Assembly (NCBI GenBank): GCA_021770445.1
Contig: JAETQY010000017.1
Location: 1 to 64,000, forward strand
Direction: 5' to 3'
DNA: 64,000 nucleotides
Source: Bacillota bacterium
GTDB lineage: Bacteria > Bacillota > Clostridia > Oscillospirales > Oscillospiraceae
The notes under the pieces were generated by a model. It made no database searches and was not told where the DNA came from. It saw nothing but the letters and a program-made list of their open reading frames with translations. The position numbers and the translations under genes were made by a program. Every line of letters begins with the position of its first letter. Positions within the stretch are counted from its first letter, which is position 1. Positions 43,419-52,315 of this stretch are shown piece by piece.

Positions 43419-44825
43419 ATGGAAACAAAAAAGCCGTCACTGAAACTGTCGCTCATTGGCGTCCTCGGAGTATTAGTTATTCTTCTGTCCTGCGTGCTGA
43501 TTTTTAAAATCGACGTTATCATCGCCCTGACCGTCAGCATTGTCTATGTGGGCATCCTGGGGCACTTCAATGGTGTGACGCTGAGCGGACTGATTGAAGG
43601 GATGCAGGAGGGCGTGGCCAAGGCGTTGGTCGGTCTGCTGTTTTTCCCTCTGGTGGGTGCCATCATCGGCAGCTGGATCATCGGCGGGACCATCCCGGCC
43701 CTGGTGTATTATGGTCTGAATGTTTTGAATCCCCAGTTCTTCCTGATTTCATCGTTCCTGATCTGTAGTGCTCTGTCCCTGCTCATTGGCACCTCCTGGG
43801 GAACGGTGGGCACAGTGGGCCTGGCAATCGCTGGCGTGGCCATCAGCAGCAATCTGAGCATTCCTATCGGCGTAGTGGCCGGCAGTATCATCTCCGGCGC
43901 CTGGTTCGGCGACAAGATGTCCCCTATCTCCGACTCCACTGTTCTATCCGCCACCTCTGCGGAGACGGATGTGTATAACCATATTCGAGGCATGGCGTAC
44001 ACTACCATTCCCGCTTTCCTGATTTCCACGGTTATCTTCGGGATCATCAATTTCTTTTATGCGGGCAACGCCACCTTGAACTATGACGTGATCCACCCCA
44101 TTCAGGAAACGCTGGCGACCAACTTCAAAATCAACATTCTAGTGTTTCTGCCCCCCGTCGTCCTGGTTGTGCTGTGTGTCCTGCGAACCCACGCTTTCAT
44201 CTCTCTGCTGGGAGCCATCACCGCCGGGGCCTTCTGTAGTGTGGCCGTCCAAGGCAACTCCCTGATGGCCACCATGGATGCCATCATGAACGGTGTCCAT
44301 ATGGAAACCGCTATTGCGGAGGTCAACACGCTGGTCAACCGCGGTGGCATGAACAGTATGATGAGCTCCATGTTCCTGTGCATGGTGGCCGTCTGCATGG
44401 GCGGCACCCTAACCAAGACCCAGTTCCTCCATGTGATTATTGAGAATGTTGCCAAATATCTGCGTAGCAACGTGGCGCTGGTGTTCACTACTATGGTGTC
44501 CTGCGTGCTGAGCAATATGATGTTCGCAGACAACTATCTGAGCATGATTCTCAACGGCAACTTGTACCGTGACCTGTATGACGAGCGCGGCCTGGACCGC
44601 AGCATGCTCTCCCGGACCATTGAGGAGACCGCCACCATGACGGTGCCCATGATCCCCTGGACTCCCGCTGCTGCCTTCCTCACCGGCACCCTGGGGGTGA
44701 CGGTGGCCCAATACACACCCTACTGCGTACTCAACTTCGTCAGCCCTGTGGTGGGCCTGATCAGCGCCGCCACCGGGATTGGCCTACTGTATGTCAACGG
44801 GGCAAAGAAAAGAAGCAAAGCATAA
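43419..44825 (+). CDS. NhaC-family Na+/H+-type antiporter
   Basis: A 468-aa polytopic protein. Core motifs LIGTSWGTVGTVGLAIAGVA and GSIISGAWFGDKMSPISDST are diagnostic for NhaC-type carriers (Na+/H+ or substrate/product exchange such as malate-lactate). It ends the redox operon. Its first residues (KPSLKLSLIGVLG) and whole length align with the transporter domain of the sensor kinase that follows, so one of the two arose by duplication. Confidence 0.92.
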   Translation: METKKPSLKLSLIGVLGVLVILLSCVLIFKIDVIIALTVSIVYVGILGHFNGVTLSGLIEGMQEGVAKALVGLLFFPLVGAIIGSWIIGGTIPALVYYGLNVLNPQFFLISSFLICSALSLLIGTSWGTVGTVGLAIAGVAISSNLSIPIGVVAGSIISGAWFGDKMSPISDSTVLSATSAETDVYNHIRGMAYTTIPAFLISTVIFGIINFFYAGNATLNYDVIHPIQETLATNFKINILVFLPPVVLVVLCVLRTHAFISLLGAITAGAFCSVAVQGNSLMATMDAIMNGVHMETAIAEVNTLVNRGGMNSMMSSMFLCMVAVCMGGTLTKTQFLHVIIENVAKYLRSNVALVFTTMVSCVLSNMMFADNYLSMILNGNLYRDLYDERGLDRSMLSRTIEETATMTVPMIPWTPAAAFLTGTLGVTVAQYTPYCVLNFVSPVVGLISAATGIGLLYVNGAKKRSKA

Positions 44826-44880
44826 ACCCGTGTTCCCCTAGCCGGTTCTGGTTCGGGCCCTGGCCTGTGACCTGAGATAC

Positions 44881-44935
44881 CCCCCCTCTTCCATACCATT
44901 CCCCCCCCTTTACTGCGGTAAGAGGGGGGGGATGG
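44881..44935 (+). terminator. Probable terminator of the redox operon
   Basis: CCCCCCTCTT (about 44882-44891) pairs with AAGAGGGGGG (about 44921-44930), with a long C-rich loop; only a distant T-rich stretch (TTTCTTTT) follows. Confidence 0.45.
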
Positions 44936-44948
44936 CATATTTCTTTTG

Positions 44949-45044
44949 TGGTTATCGTGTTTAGTCAACCAGTCCCAAAATAATGGGGGGGCAACGGCAG
45001 TAACTTCCTTTCCACAGTGGTTTGTTGACTTATCACGATAACCA
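44949..45044. promoter_or_regulatory. Long imperfect inverted repeat upstream of the sensor kinase
   Basis: Arms 44949-44971 (TGGTTATCGTGTTTAGTCAA...) and 45018-45044 (...TTGACTTATCACGATAACCA) are near-complementary over about 23 bp with a 46-bp centre. It covers the likely promoter region between the antiporter and the transporter-kinase gene and may bind the AraC-type response regulator, or form a cruciform. Confidence 0.55.
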
Positions 45045-45084
45045 TGATTTCTTTTTCTTGTATTCGGATAGGAGCGATCTGTTT

Positions 45085-47550
45085 ATGCGGCAGCCATCCT
45101 TAAAACTGTCTTTGGCTGGGGCCCTTGGTGCCATTGTTATTCTGTTTCTTGGGCTGTTCCTTCTGCATCAGGAGATCACCCTTCTGCTTTTCCTGGACAT
45201 GGTTTATGTGGCCACAATCGCCAAGATCGACGGGCTCCGGGTTAGCGATCTGGTGGAGGGGATGTCCACCGGTTGCGCCCAGGCGCTGACTGGGCTGCTT
45301 TTCTTCCCACTGGTGGGCGCGCTGATGGGAATTTGGATACACTGTGGTACGATCCCCACTCTACTATATCACGGATTGAATCTCCTCCACCCCCGATATT
45401 TTCTGATTTCCTCTTTCTTACTGTGCAGCCTGGTGGCCCTGATCATTGGGACCTCCTGGGGGACAGTGGGCACTATCGGAATCGTTATTATAGGAGTGGC
45501 AGAGAGTAGCGGGGTTGACCTACCCATCGGCCTTGTGGTGGGCAGCATTGTCTCAGGAGCTTGGTTTGGGGATAAAATGTCCCCGATTTCCGACTCCACA
45601 CTCTTGACCACTACCGTCACGGGAGTGAAGGTCTATCCCCATATTCGTGCGATGGCATATACCACGCTGCCCTCCTATGCCCTGACTTTTCTGGTGTTTG
45701 GAGTTCTGAACCGTATATTGTCCAGAGGGACTAATCTGGACAAAGAGATTCTGCAACAGATGCGGGCAGGGCTGTCCAGCCAATATGAACTGAGCTTCCT
45801 GACCTTCCTGCCTCCTCTGATTCTCATGCTACTATGCTTTTTGCAGGTCCATGTCTTCGTGGCGCTGCTGTCCGGGATAGGAACTGGCGTTGTATGCAGT
45901 GTTTTGGTCCAGCACAACACCTTCCCTTCCGCCATGAATGCGCTGATGTCGGGTGGGGACACCAGAACCGGGCTGTCCGTCCTGGACGATCTGCTGAGTT
46001 GGGGCGGCATCGACGCAATGGTCCGGGGCTTCTATCTCTGCCTACTGGCTGTGTGCCTAGGAGGCGCACTGCAAAGGACAGGGTTCCTCTCCTGCATCAT
46101 CAGCCACAGCGCACGCTATCTGCGGTCTGATTTTGCACTGATCCTATCCACCATGTTTACCTGCACTCTTGGAAACTGCATCTTTTCGGACAACTATTTA
46201 AGCATCGTGCTGAACGGAGATGTCTATCAGCCGCTCTATCAGAAGAATGGGCTGTCCCTAACTATGCTTTCCCGGACCATTGAGGAGAGCGCTACTCTGT
46301 CCGCCCCGCTAATCCCGTGGACGGCAGCCGGGGTGTTCATATCGGAGACGCTGGGGGTCTCCGTACGGGAGTACGCCCCCTTTGTGATCCTGAACCTGCT
46401 GACCCCTGTGGTGTCCTTGTGCATGTGCCGCCTTAAAGTCGGCCTGATCACCGGGGAACAGGAGGAGCATCCCCAACCCAAGTGGTATCGGCGATACCGG
46501 ATTCGGAATAATCTACGGAACAAACTTCTTTTATCCTTTCTGTTTATCAGCATTGTGCCCACCACCGTGCTGTCCCTGTTGTTCCTCTCCATACAGGCCG
46601 ACATGGCGCAGTATGTCCAGACTGGACTGAATCTGAACGGTCTAACCGTACTCCGGCTGGCAATAATTATGGTCATCGTTTCTGTGTGTCTGGCATGCAC
46701 CATTTCAAACAGGATGTCCTGCGGAATCCGCACACTGGCAGAGGAAATGAAGACTCTCCAGGCGGGGAATTTTCGGCCGTCTCCGCCGCCAGATACCGGT
46801 GACGATGAGATCGGGATGCTAAACCACACTTTCCGCCAGATGAAGACGGAACTTGACAAGCTGGTCAACAACACACTGCGCCTTCAAATTAGTGAGCGTG
46901 ATGCCAGGCTGAAGGCGTTGCAGGCCCAAATCAGTCCGCATTTTCTATACAACGCCCTGGATTCGATTAACTGGGAGCTAATTCAGAAAGAGGAATATGA
47001 AATCAGTGAGATTCTGCTAGCCCTCTCCGATATGCTACGCTACAGTCTGGACCAGTACACAGGCCAGGTTTCCCTGGCCACAGAGTTGCTGCAGGCGGAA
47101 AACTATCTGAAAATTCAGAAAAACCGCTTTGTAGATCGGTTCAGTTATGTGTTGTCCTGTCCGAAGGATCTAGAAGAGCAGCAGGTGCCCAAGATGATCT
47201 TACAGCCCATCGTGGAAAATGCCATCTCACACGGACTGGAAAACCGGGAAAACGGCCTGGTTCAAATCTCCGTGGAGAGGGCAGGGGAGACCATACGGAT
47301 TGCGGTGGAGGACAACGGATGCGGTATTTCGGAGCAGCAGTTGGCAGAGCTCCGAAGCCACCTGACCCGGGAGGAATATTCTGGAGAGCAAGGGGATCAT
47401 ATTGGTTTGGTCAATGTGGGCCACCGCCTTCGGTATATATACGGAGCGTGTACGCAGCTTATATTAGAGAGCTCGGAAGGAATATACACACGGGTCATCG
47501 TGGCAGTCCCTGCGGATTTGGAGGAGGAGCATGAAGATATTGATTGTTGA
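45085..47550 (+). CDS. NhaC-type transporter fused to a sensor histidine kinase
   Basis: An 821-aa membrane protein with two complete parts. Residues 1 to about 450 are an NhaC-family carrier (LIIGTSWGTVGTIGIVIIG; GSIVSGAWFGDKMSPISDST) matching the neighbouring antiporter. From about 475 come two further helices (LLLSFLFISIVPTTVL; IIMVIVSVCLACTI), a HAMP-like linker, and a YesM/LytS-type kinase: QISPHFLYNALDSINW with H619, PIVENAISHGLEN (N box, about 709) and DNGCGIS/DHIGLVNVG (G boxes). The start at 45085 (MRQPSLKLSL) follows GATAGGAG and aligns with the antiporter start. It overlaps the response regulator by 20 nt. Transport or binding is probably the signal input. Confidence 0.93.
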   Translation: MRQPSLKLSLAGALGAIVILFLGLFLLHQEITLLLFLDMVYVATIAKIDGLRVSDLVEGMSTGCAQALTGLLFFPLVGALMGIWIHCGTIPTLLYHGLNLLHPRYFLISSFLLCSLVALIIGTSWGTVGTIGIVIIGVAESSGVDLPIGLVVGSIVSGAWFGDKMSPISDSTLLTTTVTGVKVYPHIRAMAYTTLPSYALTFLVFGVLNRILSRGTNLDKEILQQMRAGLSSQYELSFLTFLPPLILMLLCFLQVHVFVALLSGIGTGVVCSVLVQHNTFPSAMNALMSGGDTRTGLSVLDDLLSWGGIDAMVRGFYLCLLAVCLGGALQRTGFLSCIISHSARYLRSDFALILSTMFTCTLGNCIFSDNYLSIVLNGDVYQPLYQKNGLSLTMLSRTIEESATLSAPLIPWTAAGVFISETLGVSVREYAPFVILNLLTPVVSLCMCRLKVGLITGEQEEHPQPKWYRRYRIRNNLRNKLLLSFLFISIVPTTVLSLLFLSIQADMAQYVQTGLNLNGLTVLRLAIIMVIVSVCLACTISNRMSCGIRTLAEEMKTLQAGNFRPSPPPDTGDDEIGMLNHTFRQMKTELDKLVNNTLRLQISERDARLKALQAQISPHFLYNALDSINWELIQKEEYEISEILLALSDMLRYSLDQYTGQVSLATELLQAENYLKIQKNRFVDRFSYVLSCPKDLEEQQVPKMILQPIVENAISHGLENRENGLVQISVERAGETIRIAVEDNGCGISEQQLAELRSHLTREEYSGEQGDHIGLVNVGHRLRYIYGACTQLILESSEGIYTRVIVAVPADLEEEHEDIDC

Positions 47551-48595
47551 GGATGAGCCCAAGGCCAGAGTGGGACTAGCAATGTTGATACAAAGGATGG
47601 ACCCCTCTGCCCAGATTCAAACCACATCCAACGGCAAGGCGGCCCTTGCCATGTGCAGGGAGACGATGTTCGATATTATTTTCACCGACATCAAGATGCC
47701 CGGGATGAGCGGGCTGGAGATGCTGGACAAACTGGATACCTATTGCCAGCAGACCGTGATCGTCAGTGGCTATGCGGACTTCTCATATGCACAAACTGCG
47801 ATCCAATACGGCGTGGCGGACTATCTGCTAAAACCGGTTAGCCCGACCAAACTAAAAGAGCTACTGGTCCGGGTCAAAAAAAATGTCCACTCCATCAAAA
47901 AGACCTGCTTGGCTGGCTATTTACAGGACTACACCTTTTTGGAGGAGGACCATAGAAGATATCTGCACCAACGGCTAGACCTAAGTGACCAGGTACTCCT
48001 TCTTTGGAAGGAGCGCAACACCGGGGAGGAAGATGCGCAGAAAAATCATGAGGAACAGGCAAACCTATTCTCCGGGCTGGAGGGGGACGTATACTCCCTG
48101 ACCCAGGCGGGGATACGCCTTTGGGTGATTTCAGGCACAGCCGTAGAGGAAAAAGCGGCCCAGGAGGCAGCCGCCCAGTACGGGCTGAAGGCACAAATGG
48201 TGTCGACAGACCAACTCCCGGAATTCTATCACCAACTGACCCAGACGGAGTTGGCACAGGGTCAGGAACACACTGAGGGTAGTCGTACTGTGCGGCTGGT
48301 CAAACAGTTTATAAAAGAAAACTATGCCTCTGACATCAGCTTAAAGGTACTGTCCAAGATCACATATCTCCACCCCAATTATCTATCAAAAATCTTTAAG
48401 CGGGAGACTGGGGAAAACATTAGTGACTATATTTTAAACTACCGCATCGAACAGGCCAAGAAATTGCTAAAGGATCCCAGCTTGAAGATCTACGAGGTGG
48501 CGGAACTGTCCGGATTCCATACCTCAAAATATTTTGCGGCGCTCTTCAAAGGCATGGTTGGGATTACGCCCTCGCAATATCGAGACAGCTTATAA
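47531..48595 (+). CDS. YesN-type response regulator with AraC DNA-binding domain
   Basis: A 354-aa regulator: receiver domain (1-125) with IVEDEPKA acidic pair, phospho-acceptor D53 in FTDIKMPGMSG, and LKPVSPTKL; a variable middle; and two AraC helix-turn-helix motifs at about 255-354 (LKVLSKITYLHPNYLSKIFKRE; VAELSGFHTSKYFAALFK). It overlaps the transporter-kinase gene by 20 nt, so they form a pair. Likely targets are the 38731 operon and its own promoter (inference). Confidence 0.93.
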   Translation: MKILIVEDEPKARVGLAMLIQRMDPSAQIQTTSNGKAALAMCRETMFDIIFTDIKMPGMSGLEMLDKLDTYCQQTVIVSGYADFSYAQTAIQYGVADYLLKPVSPTKLKELLVRVKKNVHSIKKTCLAGYLQDYTFLEEDHRRYLHQRLDLSDQVLLLWKERNTGEEDAQKNHEEQANLFSGLEGDVYSLTQAGIRLWVISGTAVEEKAAQEAAAQYGLKAQMVSTDQLPEFYHQLTQTELAQGQEHTEGSRTVRLVKQFIKENYASDISLKVLSKITYLHPNYLSKIFKRETGENISDYILNYRIEQAKKLLKDPSLKIYEVAELSGFHTSKYFAALFKGMVGITPSQYRDSL

Positions 48596-48878
48596 GGCAA
48601 AAAACTTCCAGTTATCTTTTCTGGAGTGCCCTTTTCTCCCTCGTTTTTTTACAGGAGCATTGGCTGAACTCGCTTCTATGTTCCTTTACCACATCATAGT
48701 CTTCATAATCTTTCATGCCCTTATTTTACTCTTCACGCCCTTTTGTTCAACTTTTATCTTTCAAACAAGGTTCAGCAAATCGAATTACACTATACAATAT
48801 TTAGCACCGATCGTGCACTTTTCGACAAAAATGTTTTCCCGAAAACATACACATCGGAACCGAAGAAGAGGGGTCAAG
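48596..48878 (+). other. Intergenic region between regulator and cofactor operon
   Basis: A 283-bp AT-rich stretch without a convincing gene. TATACAATATT at about 48793-48803 could be a -10 region; no clear terminator is seen. Confidence 0.4.
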
Positions 48879-49904
48879 ATGAAGCTGATGAAAACTGAGG
48901 ACGCGGTGGGACAGGTGCTCTGCCACGACATTACCCAAATCATCCGGGGAGTCACCAAGGACGCGGTGTTCCGCAAGGGACACGTGATCCGTCCGGAGGA
49001 CATCCCCGTCCTGCTCAGCGTGGGGAAGGACAACATCTACGTCTGGGAGAAGGACGAGACCAGGCTCCACGAGGACGAGGCAGTGGATATCTTGCGCCAG
49101 ATTTGCCAGGGGGAGGGGATGTCGGCCAGTGCCCCCAAGGAGGGTAAAATCGAGCTGACCGCCCAATATGACGGTCTGTTCCTGGTGGACGTGGAGGGCC
49201 TGCGACGGGTAAACAGCCTGGGCGAGATGATGATCGCCACCCGTCCCTCTGGCCTTCCGGTGAAACAGGGGGACAAGCTGTGCGGCACCCGGATAATTCC
49301 CCTGGTCATTGAGAAGGAGAAGATGGAACGAGCCCGGAAGACGGCGGGGAACAAGCCATTGCTGAAGCTGCTCCCCCTACGACCCCAAAAATACGGTTTG
49401 GTCACCACAGGAAACGAGGTGTTTTACGGCCGTATTCAGGATACTTTTACCCCGGTGATCCAGGAGAAGCTGGAGGAGTACGGCTGCACTATGGCCGCCC
49501 ATGTGGTACTGGACGACAACCAGGAAAAAATAACCGCCGCCATCCAGCAAATGCTGGACGCCGGCTGTGAGATGGTGCTGTGTACCGGCGGGATGAGCGT
49601 GGACCCAGACGACCGGACCCCGGCGGCTATTCGGGCCGCTGGGGTGGATATCGTCAGCTACGGTGCGCCGGTTCTGCCCGGGGCCATGTTCCTGATGGCC
49701 TATACCCAGGACGGCCGGCCGGTGTGCGGTCTGCCCGGGTGCGTCATGTACGCCAGGCGAACCATCTTCGATCTGGTTCTCCCCCGGCTGCTGGCCGATG
49801 TGCCCGTCACGGCGGAGTGGCTGGCCGGCCTGGGCCACGGCGGACTGTGTCTGAACTGCCCGGAGTGCCATTTCCCCAACTGCGGGTTCGGAAAGGGAGT
49901 ATAG
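48879..49904 (+). CDS. MoeA-like molybdopterin-binding protein with Cys-rich tail
   Basis: A 341-aa protein. The N-terminal part (MKLMKTEDAVGQVLCHDITQ; VFRKGHVIRPEDIP) differs from canonical MoeA. The MoCF-binding domain lies at about 165-300: YGLVTTGNEVFYGRI, LCTGGMSVDPDDRTPAAIR, and GLPGCVMYARRTIFD. It ends CLNCPECHFPNCGFGKG with four closely spaced cysteines, which suggests metal or cluster binding. The start at 48879 follows GAAGAAGAGGGG. It may act in Mo insertion for the island enzyme. First gene of the second cofactor operon. Confidence 0.83.
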   Translation: MKLMKTEDAVGQVLCHDITQIIRGVTKDAVFRKGHVIRPEDIPVLLSVGKDNIYVWEKDETRLHEDEAVDILRQICQGEGMSASAPKEGKIELTAQYDGLFLVDVEGLRRVNSLGEMMIATRPSGLPVKQGDKLCGTRIIPLVIEKEKMERARKTAGNKPLLKLLPLRPQKYGLVTTGNEVFYGRIQDTFTPVIQEKLEEYGCTMAAHVVLDDNQEKITAAIQQMLDAGCEMVLCTGGMSVDPDDRTPAAIRAAGVDIVSYGAPVLPGAMFLMAYTQDGRPVCGLPGCVMYARRTIFDLVLPRLLADVPVTAEWLAGLGHGGLCLNCPECHFPNCGFGKGV

Positions 49905-49907
49905 CGG

Positions 49908-50399
49908 ATGGAACAGAAGTGGACCCATGTGGACGCCAGCGGCAACGCGGTGATGGTGGACGTGAGCGAGAAGGCGGTCACCAGCCGGGCCGCCGCCGCG
50001 TCCGGGCGCATTGCCATGAGCCGGGAGTGCTTCGCCATGGTGGCGGAGGGCCGGGCCAAAAAGGGGGATGTGCTGGGAGTGGCACAGGTGGCGGGCATCA
50101 TGGCCGCCAAACGTACCAGCGATCTGATCCCCCTGTGTCACCGCCTCAACCTGACGGGCACCGAGGTGACCTTTCGCCTGCTCCCGGAGGACTGCTCTAT
50201 CGAGGCAGTCTGTACCGTAAAGTGCAGCGGCAAAACCGGCGTGGAAATGGAAGCTCTCACCGGCGTCTCCACCGCGCTGCTTACCGTCTACGACATGTGC
50301 AAGGCGGTGGACAAACGGATGGTCATTGCCGATATCCACCTGCTGGAGAAACACGGGGGCAAGAGCGGCGACTTTACTTTTGAGGACGGAGAGACATGA
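49908..50399 (+). CDS. moaC: Cyclic pyranopterin monophosphate synthase
   Basis: Second step from GTP towards molybdopterin, acting with MoaA. 163 aa; [39 protein letters not shown] and [17 protein letters not shown] are MoaC signatures. Starts 3 nt after the upstream stop and overlaps moaA by 4 nt. Confidence 0.95.
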   Translation: MEQKWTHVDASGNAVMVDVSEKAVTSRAAAASGRIAMSRECFAMVAEGRAKKGDVLGVAQVAGIMAAKRTSDLIPLCHRLNLTGTEVTFRLLPEDCSIEAVCTVKCSGKTGVEMEALTGVSTALLTVYDMCKAVDKRMVIADIHLLEKHGGKSGDFTFEDGET

Positions 50400-51355
50400 C
50401 GGACCAATTCGGACGTGAGATCAATTATATGCGCCTGTCCGTCACCGACCGGTGCAACCTGCGGTGCCGATACTGTATGCCGGAGGGCGTGGAATTTCTG
50501 GATCACAGCCAGATCCTCCGCTACGAGGAAATACTGGAGATCGTCCGGGCGGCGGTAGAGCTGGGGATCGTCCATTTCAAGGTCACCGGGGGTGAGCCTC
50601 TGGTTCGGCGGGACTGCGTGGACTTCATCCGCCGGCTGAAACAACTGCCGGGGATCCGGACGGTATCTCTGACCACCAACGGGGTGCTGCTGGCTCCCCT
50701 GGCCCGGGAGCTTGCGGAGGCCGGGGTGGACTGGGTGAACATCAGCCTGGATGCCCCCGGTCGGGCGGACTACGCCGCCGTCACCGGCTTCGACGCCCTG
50801 AACCGGGTGCTGACCGGGATGGACGCCTGCGAGGAGGCGGGGCTGCCCTTCAAGCTCAACTGCGTGCTCCTTCCGGACAGCCGGGATCGCCTGATCCCCC
50901 TGGCCCGCTTCGCCCGGGAGCGGGACATCGACGTGCGGTTTATCGAGATGATGCCCATTGGACTGGGCGCGGACAGTCCCGGACTAGCCTGGGAGGAGGC
51001 GCTGGCCGTCCTGCGGCGGGAGTGGCCCGACCTCCATTCTGTGGAGGAGCGCCGGGGCAACGGCCCCGCCCGATACTACGTCAGCGGGGCGCTCCGGGGG
51101 TGCATCGGCGCTATTGACGCGGTGAGCCACAAGTTCTGTGCTCAATGCAACCGGGTACGCCTGACCAGCACCGGACAGTTAAAGCCCTGCCTGTGCTACA
51201 GCCAAGGGGCCGACCTGCGGGAAGTCCTGCGGACATGCCCGGAAAAGCTGACCGAAACCATGCGGGACGCCATTTTTCACAAGCCCCGGGCCCACTGCTT
51301 CGACCGCTCCGGGGATATCACAGAGCAAAAGTGCATGAGCCAGATAGGAGGATAG
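50396..51355 (+). CDS. moaA: GTP 3',8-cyclase
   Basis: Radical SAM enzyme of molybdopterin synthesis, 319 aa. The N-terminal cluster motif [12 protein letters not shown] (about 19-30) binds [16 protein letters not shown] follows. The C-terminal second cluster motif is [20 protein letters not shown] (about 245-264). The extreme C-terminal GG typical of MoaA is present (SQIGG). Overlaps moaC. Confidence 0.95.
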   Translation: MTDQFGREINYMRLSVTDRCNLRCRYCMPEGVEFLDHSQILRYEEILEIVRAAVELGIVHFKVTGGEPLVRRDCVDFIRRLKQLPGIRTVSLTTNGVLLAPLARELAEAGVDWVNISLDAPGRADYAAVTGFDALNRVLTGMDACEEAGLPFKLNCVLLPDSRDRLIPLARFARERDIDVRFIEMMPIGLGADSPGLAWEEALAVLRREWPDLHSVEERRGNGPARYYVSGALRGCIGAIDAVSHKFCAQCNRVRLTSTGQLKPCLCYSQGADLREVLRTCPEKLTETMRDAIFHKPRAHCFDRSGDITEQKCMSQIGG

Positions 51356-51358
51356 GGA

Positions 51359-52294
51359 ATGGGAAAAGTGACCGCCATCTGCACCAGCCCCGCCAGAGGG
51401 ACGCAGAAGACATTCCAGACCAGCGGGGAGTTTGTCGTAGACTGGGGCATTCAAGGGGACGCCCACGCCGGGCACTGGCACCGGCAGGTGAGCCTGCTCA
51501 GCGCGGACAAGGTTCGGCAATTCAATGAAAAGGGCGCGGGGGTGGAGCCCGGCGCCTTCGGGGAGAACCTGGTGGTGGAGGGCTTTGACTTTCGGGCCCT
51601 GCCCGTGGGCGCCCTGCTGCGCTGCGGCCCGGTGCTGCTGGAAATCACCCAGATCGGCAAGGAGTGCCACAGCCACTGTGAGATTTTTAAAAAGATGGGG
51701 GACTGTATCATGCCCCGGGAGGGTGTATTCGCCCGGGTGTTGGAGCCGGGGCCCATCCGCGTGGGGGACGAGATGACCCTCCAGCCCCGCACATCCCCCC
51801 GAACCTGGCAGGCGGCGGTAATCACCCTCAGCGACAAGGGGGCGGCAGGAGAGCGGGAGGACAAAAGCGGCCCCGCCATCGCCCGCCGTCTGGAGGAAGC
51901 GGGATACGAGGTGACGGAGCGGCTTCTACTGGCCGACGACCCGGAGCTGTTGAAGCGCCACCTTGTCCGCTTGGCCGACCAGCGGCAGCTTGACCTGATC
52001 CTGACCACCGGCGGCACTGGCTTCGGCCCCCGGGACACCACCCCGGAGGCCACCCTGTCGGTGGCCCACCGGAACGCCCCCGGTATCGCCGAGGCCATCC
52101 GGGCGACCTCCATGGCCATCACCCCCCGGGCCATGCTCTCCCGGGGCGTGTCCGTCATCCGGGGCAAGACTCTGATTGTCAACCTGCCCGGCAGTCCCAA
52201 GGCCTGTATGGAGAGCATGGACGTGTTTCTGGATACGATCCCCCACGCCCTGGAGCTGCTGCGGGGTACCGTGTCGGACTGCGCCCGCACCTGA
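51359..52294 (+). CDS. MOSC domain-MogA fusion protein
   Basis: A 311-aa bifunctional protein. Residues 1-150 are a MOSC domain (GIQGDAHAGHWHRQVSLL; GAFGENLVVEGFD; GKECHSHCEIFKKMGDC) of the sulfur-carrier/cofactor-handling type. From about 155 follows a MogA/MoaB molybdopterin adenylyltransferase: AAVITLSDKGAAGEREDKSG, LILTTGGTGFGPRDTTPEA, NLPGSPKACMES. The combination could channel adenylylated molybdopterin. It sits between moaA and the molybdate transporter. Confidence 0.88.
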   Translation: MGKVTAICTSPARGTQKTFQTSGEFVVDWGIQGDAHAGHWHRQVSLLSADKVRQFNEKGAGVEPGAFGENLVVEGFDFRALPVGALLRCGPVLLEITQIGKECHSHCEIFKKMGDCIMPREGVFARVLEPGPIRVGDEMTLQPRTSPRTWQAAVITLSDKGAAGEREDKSGPAIARRLEEAGYEVTERLLLADDPELLKRHLVRLADQRQLDLILTTGGTGFGPRDTTPEATLSVAHRNAPGIAEAIRATSMAITPRAMLSRGVSVIRGKTLIVNLPGSPKACMESMDVFLDTIPHALELLRGTVSDCART

Positions 52295-52315
52295 GTTTAA
52301 GAAAGGGAAGAAACT

